Shown here: positions 31,601-40,895 of the stretch, piece after piece | Numbering within the stretch: the stretch's first letter is position 1 | How the letters are laid out: the number at the start of each line of letters is the position of its first letter | Origin: Amphibalanus amphitrite | Lineage: Eukaryota > Arthropoda > Thecostraca > Balanomorpha > Balanidae | Assembly: GCF_019059575.1 (NCBI RefSeq) | Contig: NW_024881711.1 | Coordinates: 434,001 to 498,000 of the forward strand | Length of the DNA stretch: 64,000 bases | Direction of reading: 5' to 3' | Notes under the pieces: model-generated | The model's database searches: none | What the model saw: only the letters and a program-made list of their open reading frames with translations | What the model was told of the DNA's origin: nothing | Translations under genes and position numbers: made by a program

Positions 31601-33876
31601 CTTCAAGCTGGTCACCCCCAGCCGCGAGGACACGGACGTGCCGTTCAAGGTGGGCGCTCCCCGGCGGTGGGAGGGCCGGCCCTCCCCTCCCCTGGACCGG
31701 CTCAGTTTGACTCCTGCGCCGTAGTTATAGCTGGCAGCTGACTCAGAGTCGGGAGACAGTGCCCCTGACTCGGGCAGGGAGGGCCCGGGTTCGAGTCGCT
31801 GTGGCGCTGGGTGCGCGGTGCTGCTGGCGGGGATGCTTCGCAGCTGCAGGGAACAGCCGCAGCCGCAGCCAGGTGCAGTCGGCCGGTGGCACGGCCCGTT
31901 GGGTGACTGTTTTGCTGCTAAAATCTACCGGGAGATTCTACCGTGATCTCCTGGTGCTGGCGCGCATAAATCTATCCTGGGGGGGGGGGGGGTATGGGCT
32001 ATTGTGTTGCCGTGAGTGTGTGATGTGTGTGCGTCGGCGCTGACCGGGCCGCCGCGTGTCGTGCCGCAGGACCAGCTGTCCACGGCCGCCGAGCACCTCC
32101 TCAGGCTGGCCGACCGGTCGCAAAAGAAAATATCCGGCACCACTTACGAGGCGCTGGCCAAGACACTGGAGGCCGTGTTCGAGAGCGGCGTGCTGAGCGA
32201 ACCGGAGCCGGAGGCCGAGCCAGAGCCGGAGCCGGAGCCGGAGCCGGAGAACGGGCTGCAGCCGGAGGGCGCGGCGCCAGCCGTCCCCGAGGCGGCGGCC
32301 GTCGAGCCGCCGGAGCCGGCCGCCGCCGAGCCGCCGGCCGGGCAGGTGGCGCTGGCGCCGGGCCCGGCGCCCGGCTCGGCCGGCGACTCGCCGCCCTACC
32401 CGCAGGAGGTGCTGCTGCACCCGGCCGCCGCCGCGCCGCCGGCCGGCCTGGTGCCCGTGCCGATGCCGGTGCCGGTGGCGGCGCCGGCGCCACCGCCGCA
32501 GCCCAGCATCAACTTCCTGCAGGAATCTGAGCTGCTGCGGCCGGCCGAGCCGGCAGCCGTGGAGCCGGCCGCCGTGCGCTTCCCGGCGGCCGAGTACCAC
32601 GCCATCCCGTCGCAGACGTTCACCAACACCAACTTCGCCGGCCTGCCGGCGGCGGCAGCACTCTCCGAGCTGGCCGCCGCCAACGCCGTGTACGCCGGCG
32701 CAGTGGTGGACACCACGCCCAACCCGCCGCCGCCCATCCCGCTGCCGAACCACGAGCCGGCGGCGCCGCCGCCGCCGGCCGCCGCGCCCGCCCCGCCCGC
32801 CGCCGCGCCCGCCCCGCCCGCCGCCGCCGCGCCCGCGCCCGCCGAGCCGGCGCCGCCCGCACCCGAGGTGAACGCGTGGGCGTCGCGTGCGGCGGACCCG
32901 GCGCCGGCGGCTAGCGGCGGCGGCGCCACCTGGGGCGACGGCGAGCGCGACACCGAGATCGGCCAGTGGGACGGCGGCGCCTCCCAGACCTGGGACAACG
33001 GCAAAACGGACACCTGGGAGAACGGCGGCGACAGCCACTGGGGCGGCGCAGACGGTGAGTGCGGCCCGAGCGGCCGCCCGTGCCGGCAGGCCAACACTCA
33101 GCCGTGTGGCGCCGGCTCTGTGTCTGTCCTACCCAGCTAGGCTGACGGGCCGCTGGTCTTCGGCCGGCCGTGTTATGTTCCGCTCACGAGTCGTGCTTAA
33201 TGACTTACTGGGTGGCACACGCTGTACTTAATCGAGCAATCGAAGGGGAAACGAAACTGCAAGGGGCGAGCGAAGAGGAAATCGCGAAACATATGACGGT
33301 GCCCTCCAGGGTTTCCTACCACCAAGGCACTTGAATGTCATATTGATGCATCCCCGTGATGGCTAAACGTAGCGACTTATTCGTGTCCAGGTGATGTGTC
33401 CGATCGGGGCAGTCGGTCGACCTTCGTGGCTTCTCCTGCGTCTATGTAGATGGCGACAGGGCGCGAAGCAAACTTAAGATTATAATGGGAAGTGGCACTG
33501 ATGTTTGAGTATCAGGGCGGTTGTCCATTAATGGTGGGTTCTCCCGGGTCGTTCCGCCGTCCGACTACTGTCCGCCAACTAACTGCGCTCCCATCTGTTC
33601 TCAGGTCGGCGAGGCGGCTACCGGGGCGGCCGCGGAGGCGCCAGGAGTCGCGGACCCTCCAACGGCTTCGGCGCCCGCGGCCGGGGCGGCTACGACCGTC
33701 CTCCGCGCTCCAGCCGAGGCGGCTACGGCGAAGAGAGACGCGCAGAGCGGGCGGGCCCGAGCCGCGGCGGCCCGGCCGGCGCCGAGCGGCCCTACCGCGC
33801 CGGCCGTGGCGGTCCGGCCGGCGGCGCGCGCGGGGCGCCGCGCGGTGCTCGCGGCGGCCCGGCGCGGCCGCAGTAG
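25560..33876 (+). CDS. CAPRIN: Caprin (cytoplasmic activation/proliferation-associated protein), gene span
   Basis: Five coding exons (25560-25670, 30500-30748, 31497-31649, 32070-33054, 33605-33876) join in frame to 589 residues. Caprins bind RNA and G3BP, join stress and neuronal RNA granules and regulate translation. Residues 1-214 align with the Caprin coiled-coil/HR1 region, including DRVREDLLAG and CGTTY-like SGTTYEALAKTLEAVFES. An acidic EP-rich stretch follows. SINFLQES (317-324) resembles the G3BP-binding YNFIQDS of human Caprin-1. After a Pro/Ala-rich part come five Trp-Gly/Asp motifs (459-495) and an RGG tail (500-589). The intron phases 0,0,0,1 are consistent. It is head-to-head with USP20/33. 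Confidence 0.92.
25860..26215. repeat. Fold-back repeat with GTCTGTCTTAAAAGTA ends and a (CTT)n tract
   Basis: The words GTCTGTCTTAAAAGTA and TACTTTTAAGACAGAC occur in several inverted combinations (25878, 26036, 26078, 26115, 26165), suggesting a MITE or two overlapping copies. A CTT microsatellite lies at 25974-25999 and TGGATCCATCAA repeats occur. It is in Caprin intron 1. Confidence 0.6.
26310..26965. repeat. ~60-70-bp minisatellite rich in AGGTCA, Caprin intron 1
   Basis: About ten units carry GGTCACAGAGGTCA, CTTGGGGTCATC, CAGAGCTCAATTGGAG and TGGGACACGTCAGGTCA words. Several units contain AGGTCACAGAGGTCA, a direct repeat of AGGTCA spaced by three bases. The long open frame across the array starts with no ATG and is a product of the repeat. 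Confidence 0.85.
26966..29339. other. Caprin intron 1, middle part
   Basis: No exon recognised. It contains an inverse copy of the 37.7-kb repeat (27490-27695), short GCTGGCGAG-type degenerate repeats (27700-27900), several poly-C or poly-G runs of 10-20 bases (28330-28610, 28855-28870), and AGGTCA-rich repeat sequence (28920-29170). Confidence 0.5.
27490..27695 (-). repeat. Dispersed repeat copy with the empty GGTATTCC site
   Basis: Read on the minus strand it matches 14400-14463 joined to 17605-17760, and also 37705-37900. GTGAGGTATTCCGTC is uninterrupted here (27636-27643). This copy therefore shows the pre-insertion state of the hAT element at 14464-17604. Confidence 0.85.
29344..29807. 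mobile_element. TTAA-flanked MITE, copy 2
   Basis: Same family as 20973-21465 and in the same orientation. TTAA is at 29340-29343 and 29808-29811. The ends are AGGGACCCTCCCACC and GGTGGGAGGGTCCCT. It is followed with no gap by copy 3, and the two share one TTAA. Confidence 0.9.
29812..30278. mobile_element. TTAA-flanked MITE, copy 3
   Basis: It shares the left TTAA (29808-29811) with copy 2 and has its own right TTAA at 30279-30282. The left end reads AGAGACCCTCCCACC, one base different. Copies 2 and 3 are nearly identical, which points to duplication or insertion of one into the TTAA of the other. The array sits about 220 bp before Caprin exon 2. Confidence 0.9.
30500..30748 (+). CDS. CAPRIN: Caprin exon 2
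   Basis: The acceptor is GCGCTGCAG|AAAAAC and the donor CTCCAG|GTCAGT. It encodes 83 residues of charged coiled coil (KNLTAIKEKLDAGLEKQL ... RLQHDLERVRRILMLQ), with the Caprin block LPEVAGNITFLEQTL equivalent to human YQEVTNNLEFAKEL. Phase 0 at both ends. Confidence 0.88.
30830..31320. repeat. GT-rich minisatellite, Caprin intron 2
   Basis: Units of 24-36 bp are built from GTGTTTGTGTATCGCTCTGT and CTGCGCTGTGTCG, about 18 copies. Long frames open on both strands are products of the repeat. It fills most of the 748-bp intron. Confidence 0.92.
31497..31649 (+). CDS. CAPRIN: Caprin exon 3
   Basis: The acceptor is CGTCCCCAG|GACACA and the donor TTCAAG|GTGGGC. Its 51 residues include DRVREDLLAG, LSDAALQQIDTIFKLVTP and SREDTDVPFK, matching human Caprin-1 DEVRTDLKQG ... 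LSLLDEFYKLVDPERD. Phase 0 at both ends. Confidence 0.9.
31730..31810 (+). other. Possible tRNA-like remnant in Caprin intron 3
   Basis: GGGTTCGAGTCGC at about 31788 is a good B box and is preceded by tRNA-like text (CTGACTCGGGCAGGGAGG). No clean A box or acceptor stem was found, so this may be a SINE or tRNA fossil or chance. The intron also has a G13 run near 31980. Confidence 0.25.
32070..33054 (+). CDS. CAPRIN: Caprin exon 4
   Basis: The acceptor is GTGCCGCAG|GACCAG and the donor GCAGACG|GTGAGT; 328 codons plus one base. It begins DQLSTAAEHLLRLADRSQKK and continues SGTTYEALAKTLEAVF, the Caprin block that ends the structured N-terminal part. Then come EPEPEPEPE-type acidic repeats, Pro/Ala-rich low complexity, the G3BP-motif-like SINFLQES, a second conserved-looking patch IPSQTFTNTNFAGLP, and a C-terminal Trp-rich segment. 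Codon use is extremely GC-rich, so strong open frames on the other strand are shadows. Confidence 0.9.
33605..33876 (+). CDS. CAPRIN: Caprin exon 5: RGG tail
   Basis: The acceptor is CTGTTCTCAG|GTCGG. The frame has no ATG of its own and completes the split Gly codon from exon 4. The 89 further residues contain eight RGG units (RRGGYRGGRGG, GARGRGGYDRPP, SRGGYGEERR ... GAPRGARGGPARPQ) and end at TAG 33874-33876. The order NGF, GGYDRPP, RGAPRG mirrors the end of human Caprin-1. It would bind RNA and be a target of arginine methylation. Confidence 0.9.
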
Positions 33877-34307
33877 CGCGGCGCCCACTGTGCGGTGTTG
33901 CGATATACGGACCAGAGAGCCGCCGGCGCCGGCGGAGAGCGCCGCCGCCCGGCACCGGCCGACACGCAGCCAACTTGTACTCCTCATTCGGTTTCATGTC
34001 TTTATTTGTCTTTCACATCTGCTGGCTAGCCAAGCGTGCCGCCTTTGTACCGATTTAGGGCGGCTGTGTCCGGCGCGGCGCCGACTCCGCCGGCCGGCCG
34101 GCTCAGCATTCCCGGCGGCGCGCCGGTCGCACGGCCCGGCCGGCCGGCCGCCCGGCACCTGTACCAGGGCATTGGCTGCGGACCGGCCCACGATAGGGCG
34201 CTGCCGCATCTCCGTCTCCGGCGCCCGGCCCCGTGGGTGCCGCCCCAGACATACCACGAGCGTTTGTGGTAATATTGACAGTTGTGTGAGACTCGTAAGA
34301 AAATAAA
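33877..34307 (+). terminator. CAPRIN: Caprin 3' UTR and poly(A) signal
   Basis: About 425 bp of GC-rich sequence after the stop leads to AATAAA at 34302-34307 in a locally AT-rich patch (taagaaaataaatacc), followed by a GT-rich segment (CTGTTGGTGAGG) suited to a downstream element. A later signal cannot be excluded. Confidence 0.65.
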
Positions 34308-34454
34308 TACCTTTACTGAGTCCCGGTTTTCAAGCCCAAAGTGAGCGCCTGTTGGTGAGGATTTAAGAACTGTGGTGGATGCAGCGACGCGGCTGTCACA
34401 GTGAGTGGGTGGCCGCCGGCCTCGCCGGACGGCTCGGCTGCGTTCCGCTCGCCG

Positions 34455-34740
34455 AGTACGGCGCGCAGTCAGCCGGAGGCCCGTGCTCGTTGGACTGCTC
34501 GCCGAGTACGGCGCGCAGTCCGGAGGCCCGTGCTCGCTGGACTGCTGGCCGAGTGCGGCGCGCAGTCAGCCGGAGGCCCGTGCTCGCTGGACTGCTGGCC
34601 GAGTGCGGCGCGCAGTCAGCCGGAGGCCCGTGCTCGCTGGACTGCTGGCCGAGTGCGGAGCGCAGTCCGCCGGAGGGCCGTGCTCGCTGGACTGCTGGCC
34701 GAGTGCGGCGCGCAGTCAGCCGGAGGCCCGTGCTCGCGGT
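34455..34740. repeat. 50-bp minisatellite downstream of Caprin
   Basis: Six units contain CGCAGTCAGCCGGAGGCCCG and TGCTCGCTGGACTGCTGG, at exact 50-bp spacing (TGCTCGCTGG at 34531, 34581, 34631 and 34681). Frames across it are products of the repeat. Confidence 0.92.
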
Positions 34741-35734
34741 GGCCGTGTCGGACACATGCACTGCTGAATGGTGTCGCCCGCGGTCCGGCGTCGGGTGCGG
34801 AGGGCTGGCGTATTGTCCTGCTCCGGCCGTCCCGGCTGTCTGTGCCCGCGGAGCTGGCCGTTCGGGCCACGGTGTGGTGTCGCGCGGCCGGCTCCCGGTG
34901 GGTGGCGGCGGTGCTCCGCCCAGCCCAGCTGCCCCGGCCTCGGATCAGCCCATGCATCCGGCGGCGGCACTTGTGCGGAGGGTGGCGTGCTCAATATATG
35001 TCTCGCCCGGCGGAAGCTTCAAGAGGAAAGTTTTGGCTATTGTATCAAGAAATTTTGTTGTTCGGTTTGGCGAACCGGTGTTTGGTCGGTGGGTGATGTG
35101 TACACTGCGCGGAAGAGAAACTGTGAAACCTATCCTTGTCTTTTTCAGTGTCATTTCATGTGTGGTTTGCCGGCCTTAGCCCCTGTCTCGTTCTTGCTCA
35201 ACGGCTCTATCATAACGTTATCCATCAAGGTGCGTGTTGGTGATCTATGTACTTATCATAGATTTAGGTGGTCATGCCTTCTGCATGCGCGTGTCAGCGT
35301 GACCGCCCCGGCAGCCGTGCAGAGGGGGAGTGTTTCCCTCTCCTGCCGTGTACCAGCCGCTGTCCGCGATCGCCCGTAACGAGGTGACGCTGCATTTCAC
35401 AGCCCCTAGAATGGGCAGTCGGTCGGGCCGCGCTGCACCGCTGCTAGCGCCGGCCAGCGGCATGCCACGCAGGGCGGCACGGCCGGCACTGGCGCCCGGC
35501 GCACCGAGCCGACTCCGGCGCGCGGTGGATGGACGCTCGGATCGCTGGGCGCTGTTTGGTGTACCTATAGTGGGTTAGACACTCGCAGCGCGTCGACAGA
35601 ATCCGGCCAGGCTCCGAGGTTGACTCTGTTGGTGAAAGAGGTGGCGCTGGAACCTAGCCGCTCCACGGTTGGGGTCTTCTCCGAGTCCCACGGCGCCGTT
35701 CGGGCCTTTCTTTATGGCGCCGCGGTCGAGGGAC

Positions 35735-36870
35735 GGCAGCTGCGGGGGCCGCTGTTGTCGATGGACCGCTGTTGTCTAGGACGGCAGCTGTGGGGGCCGC
35801 TGTTGTCCAGGACGGCAGCTGTGGCCTGTGGGGGCCGCTGTTGTCTAGGACGGCAGCTGTGGGGGCCGCTGTTGTCTAGGACAGCAGCTGTGGGGGGCCG
35901 CTGTTGTCTAGGACAGCAGCTGCGGGGGCCGCTGTTGTCCAGGACGGCAGCTGTGGGGGCCGCTGTTGTCCAGGACGGCAGCTGTGGGGGCCGCTGTTGT
36001 CCAGGGCCTCGTTTCATAAAGCGAGTCCGTAACTTACGCCGGTTTTTGGGCTTGTATTGCAAGTGCATGTGAAGCGATAAATTTATTTCCCCTTTTCCCT
36101 TCTGTTCTTGCTTGCAAGACAAATAAACTCAACGATTCAAATTATCGTCATCGCTTCACATGCACTTGCAATACAAGACCAAAAACCGGCGTAAGTTACG
36201 GACTCGCTTTATGAAACGAGGCCCAGGACGGCAGCTGTGGGGCCGCTGCTGTCTATGACGGCAGCTGTGGGGGCCGCTGTTGTCTATGACGGCAGCTGTG
36301 GGGGCCGCTGTTGTCCAGGACGGCAGCTGTGAAGGCCGCTGTTGTCGAGAGACGGCAGCTGTGGGGCCGCTGCTGTCTATGACGGCAGCTGTTGGGGCCG
36401 CTGCTGTCTATGACGGCAGCTGTGGGGGCCGCTGTTGTCTAGGACGGCAGCTGTTGGGGCCGCTGTTGTCTATGACGGCAGCTGTGGGGGCCGCTGTTGT
36501 CTATGACGGCAGCTGTGGGGGCCGCTGTTGTCCAGGACGGCAGCTGTGGGGGCCGCTGTTGTCCAGGACGGCAGCTGTGGGGGCCGCTGTTGTCCAGGAC
36601 GGCAGCTGTGGGGGCCGCTGTTGTCTAGGACAGCAGCTGTGGGGACCGCTGTTGTGTAGGACGGCAGCTGTGGGGGCCGCTGTTGTCCAGGACGGCAGCT
36701 GTATGGGGCCGCTGTTGTCTAGGACAGCAGCTGTGGGGACCGCTGTTGTCTAGGACGGCAGCTGTGGGGGCCGCTGTTGTCCAGGACGGCAGCTGTCGGG
36801 GCCGCTGTTGTCTAGGACGGCAGCTGTGGGGGCCGCTGTTGTCCAGGACGGCAGCTGTGGGGGCCGCCAC
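35735..36870. repeat. 31-bp minisatellite interrupted by a MITE
   Basis: About 28 units of GACGGCAGCTGTGGGGGCCG followed by CTGTTGTCCAG, some units 30 bp. The array is split at 36005-36223 by a MITE. Higher-order similarity among units (TCTATGACGG, TCTAGGACAG variants) hints at recent expansion. Confidence 0.93.
36005..36223. mobile_element. 219-bp MITE inserted in the minisatellite, 3-bp duplication CAG
   Basis: TIRs of about 60 bp (GGCCTCGTTTCATAAAGCG at each end), with CAG on both sides (36002-36004 and 36224-36226). Removing the element with one CAG restores a perfect minisatellite unit junction. A 3-bp target duplication suits PIF/Harbinger-type elements, but the family is not proven. 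Confidence 0.85.
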
Positions 36871-37690
36871 GGCACGGGCCGGCGACAGGAGAGCGACGCT
36901 CATAACTCATTCATAGGCATGGCATGGCATGGCCGAACTGCGGCCGGGTACAGTGGTGCTCGCTGTCGGCCGATTTAAGTTGTAAGTGTTCTGCAGCATA
37001 AACCATACGTGTCACTGAATTGGCGAGCTGCAGCTGCAGTCTGCCGGCGACTGCTGCTCATTGTTCCGGGAATGGCCGCCTAATGCAAGCATGTCCTAGC
37101 GGCAGCGGCGTGTGCTCCGACGTCGGCCGTGGAGAGGGCCACCCTTGGGCCACCCAGCCTCCATCGTGGTCGGCAGGACCCTGGCGGCTCACTGGCCCTC
37201 AGATCGTTAGGATCGCAGCTTGATGAATGACTATATAGGGCCTTGGATGGATGGATCTGAGTACAAATACTCAACATGGCTGCCACTGATCTCAGGGCGC
37301 GAGCCATCAGCCCAGGGCTCTGGCCTTTCACTGAGCCGAGGACTGTCAATGACTCCTCAGTCTGTGACTGTCTCGGAGTCCAGAGCTGCCACTGATCCCA
37401 GGGTGACGTATTTCGGCCTCAGCTATCTGCATGCAGCTAGAGGCCTCGGATTGTTGCCATCATAACATGCTGGCATTTGCGGCTCCCGGCCGACGCTTCC
37501 CGGTAACATTGAAATGTCCAAGCGTGAATAATGTAGGATGCACGGCCGATCACAATCGTCCTGTCCCCGAGCCGTCAGGGGGCGCCGGGAGCGCCCAGGC
37601 TGGAGCCGGCGGCGGCCCAGGCGGGCTCCGGCCGGCGCGGGCTGCAGCTCCAGAGCGCTGAATAGTGTCGGACGGCTGCGGCGGTGTATG

Positions 37691-38714
37691 TGTTACAGGC
37701 CGTATGAAAACTCAACGCCTTTTCAACAAAAAAAAAACGAAAATATTTGCAAAAAAGTCCGCTATTCCTTCTCAGATAAGTGAAGAAACTACCGTTTTGG
37801 CAGCCTGGAATAAAGGTTTTAATCTGCCAAATGAGTTGCCGAGCCAGTGAAAGAGGTGGATTTTTCACTAACATGTTTTCTTCCTTTGCAACCCACAACC
37901 CCTAATTAGTGGAGGACAAGCTGCCCCAACGGTTCCTGACCTCATGAAAAGTTGTGGGGCACCGCCCCCACGGCCCCAGAGCTGTAGGGGCAAGCTTCCC
38001 CCACTGCCCCCTCCCCCGGTTCCCGCGCCTATGTATGAATCTATGAAATTATGTTGGTAGATTTCAGATTTCGATTCCTCCAGCGGGGGGGGGGGGCTCA
38101 AATACATTACGAGCCCCCCCCCCCCAGCCAAAAAGTTGGAGGGGCTCAGCCCCTGCTGGCCCCCCCCCCCCCCCCCCGGTTCCCGCGCCACTGATGTGAA
38201 CTCTGATGTCCATTGCTCGCTCCGGCGTTTTATGCCGCAAAATAAAATCGGTGAGTCTTGTAGTGATACGTTTCACCAGACCTCACCAGCAGTGGCTTCA
38301 CCAGACTCTATCAACTGGATGGCCGTACACAGGCGGACCGTGAACTTGTATAATTAGTAATATTGTCGAAAAACGGCCGGGCCGAGCATCAGCACAGTAA
38401 GAAAATGTTCGACGTATGTAGACGAGTCATTCGGCATGGAATGCCCAAACATCCACATGGATGCAACCTGATCATCGACCAACCTGGATCCATTAAGTTC
38501 AATCTTCAGAGGCTGTTGTAGTTCGCCAGACCGTTTGAAAACTGACTAGGCCGTTTTCAAACTGTTTAGGCCGTTTCAAACTGCCTAGGCCGTTTTCATA
38601 CGGCCTGATATTTCAGGCGGTTTGCAAACGGCCGGCTTTTTCAGGCCGTTTTCAAACGGCCTGACTGGGCCAGGCCGTTTGCAAACGGATTGGGTTTTCA
38701 TACGGTCTGTAACA
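37691..38714. mobile_element. TIR element with TGTTACAGGCCGT ends and 4-bp duplication TATG
   Basis: The ends are TGTTACAGGCCGTATGAAAA and TTTTCATACGGTCTGTAACA, with TATG at 37687-37690 and 38715-38718. The left half is sequence shared with the hAT at 14287-18387 (37705-38196, ending GTTCCCGCGCCACTG), so one repeat lies inside or was captured by the other. The right half ends in an array of short inverted repeats. Confidence 0.65.
38520..38713. repeat. Array of GGCCGTTTTCAAACGGCC hairpins
   Basis: About eight tandem copies of GGCCGTTT(T)CAAACGGCC-type words, about 25 bp apart and each nearly self-complementary, lead up to the right TIR of the surrounding element. Confidence 0.85.
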
Positions 38715-39001
38715 TATGCACTATCGCTTCCAACTTAACCCTTGCACTTTTGGGGGGTCAAACGGACCCCCCCCCTTGGTTTCCGACAATAACTCGCGCC
38801 TAAAGTCCCTGAGGTAATGAAAGGTCTTGAAAGGTCTCCAGCATTTTTTGACAAATTTTGATAGCCCTACATGTTAGAGCGATTAAATCACCTTAGGTTC
38901 AGGTCGACACTACGGATCGGCTGGTATGCAACATGACCTTTTCCGGTCAGGTTGTGACCCAGCCCCTCCCTCCCCCAGATCCACTAGTGCACATAATAAT
39001 A

Positions 39002-39973
39002 GGGTAGACCGGGGCAAGTCGCCCCGCCGAGGTAAAACGCCTCACCGATGTTTCTCGGAACTGGCAAGGTTCTGGGGAAACATCCTCTCTTCTCTAAAAC
39101 GTGCACTATACGATCATTATATGAGCAGACTGGAAAGAAATTGTGATGACGCTTTAGGGAGATATAGCCAAAAATGTGTTTTTGGAGTGATTTTTATGTT
39201 TTGTTGTCAGATTATGCATCATGGCGTTCTTTTATCGTCCACATCAGGTTAACGACTTTTATGTATTTTGAACGACTATTGTCTAACGCTTATAATGCCG
39301 GGTTGGTTCGTGTTAAATTATGTCTTCCTGGAGTGCAAGGCGTTGTTCTCTGACCGTACTACGTGATGGGGTAAAACGCCCCAGTAGGTCGCGGGGCAAA
39401 AAGCCCCATGGGGCGTTTTACCTCATGTGTTGTTCGGACTACCCACTTCCTAATGTTCGGTAGCTGGCGAACGGCATGTTTCTATGCATTTATATGTACT
39501 TTTCTCAGCAACTGGATGGCAAAGGAAGTATTTTGTTAACATTTGCATTGCAATAATTTATTATTTGGCCTTCTGAGGCAGGTGAAAAAACTGCTCACAC
39601 AATAGTGTCGTAGCTGAACACCTGATAGGATGGAAGGTGCTAACTTCAGTGCCGTGCCTCCCAAGGTCTAACGGACCTCTCATATAAGATTTAGTCAACT
39701 AGCATGTTTAATCTTTAATCTAGAGTATGGGGCTTCTTGCCCCAGGCCGTGGGGCGTTTTGCCCTGGGGCTGGGGCAAAACGCCCTATTTGCAGTTGCTT
39801 CACAAATCACTTCCTAGCTGGGAGTCCGATCATAAGTGAATGAATTTGAGGGGTGGAATTTAAAGTAAAATGTCCAAAGAACGCATTGAGCACAAATTTG
39901 GCCTTCCAGGTGATGTGGGACAAAAGTTATGTAGCAAAATAAATTATCTGGGGCGTCTTGCCCCAGGCTACCC
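39002..39973. mobile_element. TA-flanked TIR element with GGGGCAAAACGCCCC motifs
   Basis: The ends are GGGTAGACCGGGGCAAG and CTTGCCCCAGGCTACCC, with TA on both sides (39000-39001 and 39974-39975). Inside, GGGGCAAAACGCCCC and GGGGCGTTTTGCCCC palindromes recur (39005-39050, 39365-39425, 39725-39790). The rest is AT-rich and non-coding. Confidence 0.8.
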
Positions 39974-40734
39974 TACAACAGGATTGCAAAAAAGATTGCG
40001 GATTTGATCACAATCCAAGTGAAAAAAGGGGATTGCGGGTAGGAATGCAATCCACTTCGGCACTAGGAATGTGGATTGGGAATGCAATCCTTTCAAAAAG
40101 GATTTTACCGATGCCTGCCTAGATCCGATGAGAAAACTGGATTCGGGGGTACCTTAGGTTTGGCATCTGGACCTCTGGCCTTAGAGAGATTGAAAATTCC
40201 TTAGAGGAGCCCCTGCAGGCCCGCCAACCTCACGCAGTCGAAATACACTGACCCCCGCTGCGGCCGATCCTTCAAACGATGATGCGTATCGAGCGGCGAG
40301 CCAAGCGCACTGACTGCCCACCTCGTTTCCCTCTAGCGGGAGAGACGCCAACCGGCTCATCTTCTGGCCGGCGCTCCGCGGATCGGATGTGATGTGGCTG
40401 CCCCGCTGGCCGCTGGCGCTGCGGCCCCTCAAATCGCAATCAAGGAGATCGCAATGGCATTCCACGATTGAGAGCGGCGCGTCACGCGCGCCGTGGCCAG
40501 GTCGGCTCCCTCCGCGCGCCGCAATTAGGTCGCCAACATTAGATCGGTCCAAGTGTGTCGGCCGGTCGGCGGCGGCGGCGGCAGCAGGCGGCGCGGCCGG
40601 CGCCGCACTTGGCGAGCGTCGCTGGCGGGAGTGAGGAGGAGTGGGTACGCTGCCGGCGTGTCTGTGCGTGTGGTGGCGGCGGCCCGGCCGCTGGGCCTAC
40701 AGTGACCGAGCGAACAGAGAGCGAACGAACCGGC

Positions 40735-40895
40735 CGACCCGGCGGTCCCAGTCGGAGTGACCGGCGCTGGACGGCGGTCCCAGTCGGAGTGACCGGCGCT
40801 GGACGGCGGTCCCAGTCGGAGTGACCGGCGCTGGACGGCGGTCCCAGTCGGAGTGGACGGCGGTCCCAGTCGGAGTGACCGGCGCTGGATCCCAG
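40735..40895. repeat. 32-bp minisatellite
   Basis: Five units of GGCGGTCCCAGTCGGAGTGA plus CCGGCGCTGGAC; the fourth is shortened. Flanked by GC-rich CpG-dense sequence (40500-40730). Confidence 0.92.

Noticed and set aside
31938-33038. 366-codon minus-strand frame
   Set aside because: Antisense shadow of Caprin exon 4; low complexity, no family resemblance.
36280-36753. 157-codon frame
   Set aside because: Product of the 31-bp minisatellite, whose unit length avoids stops in several frames.
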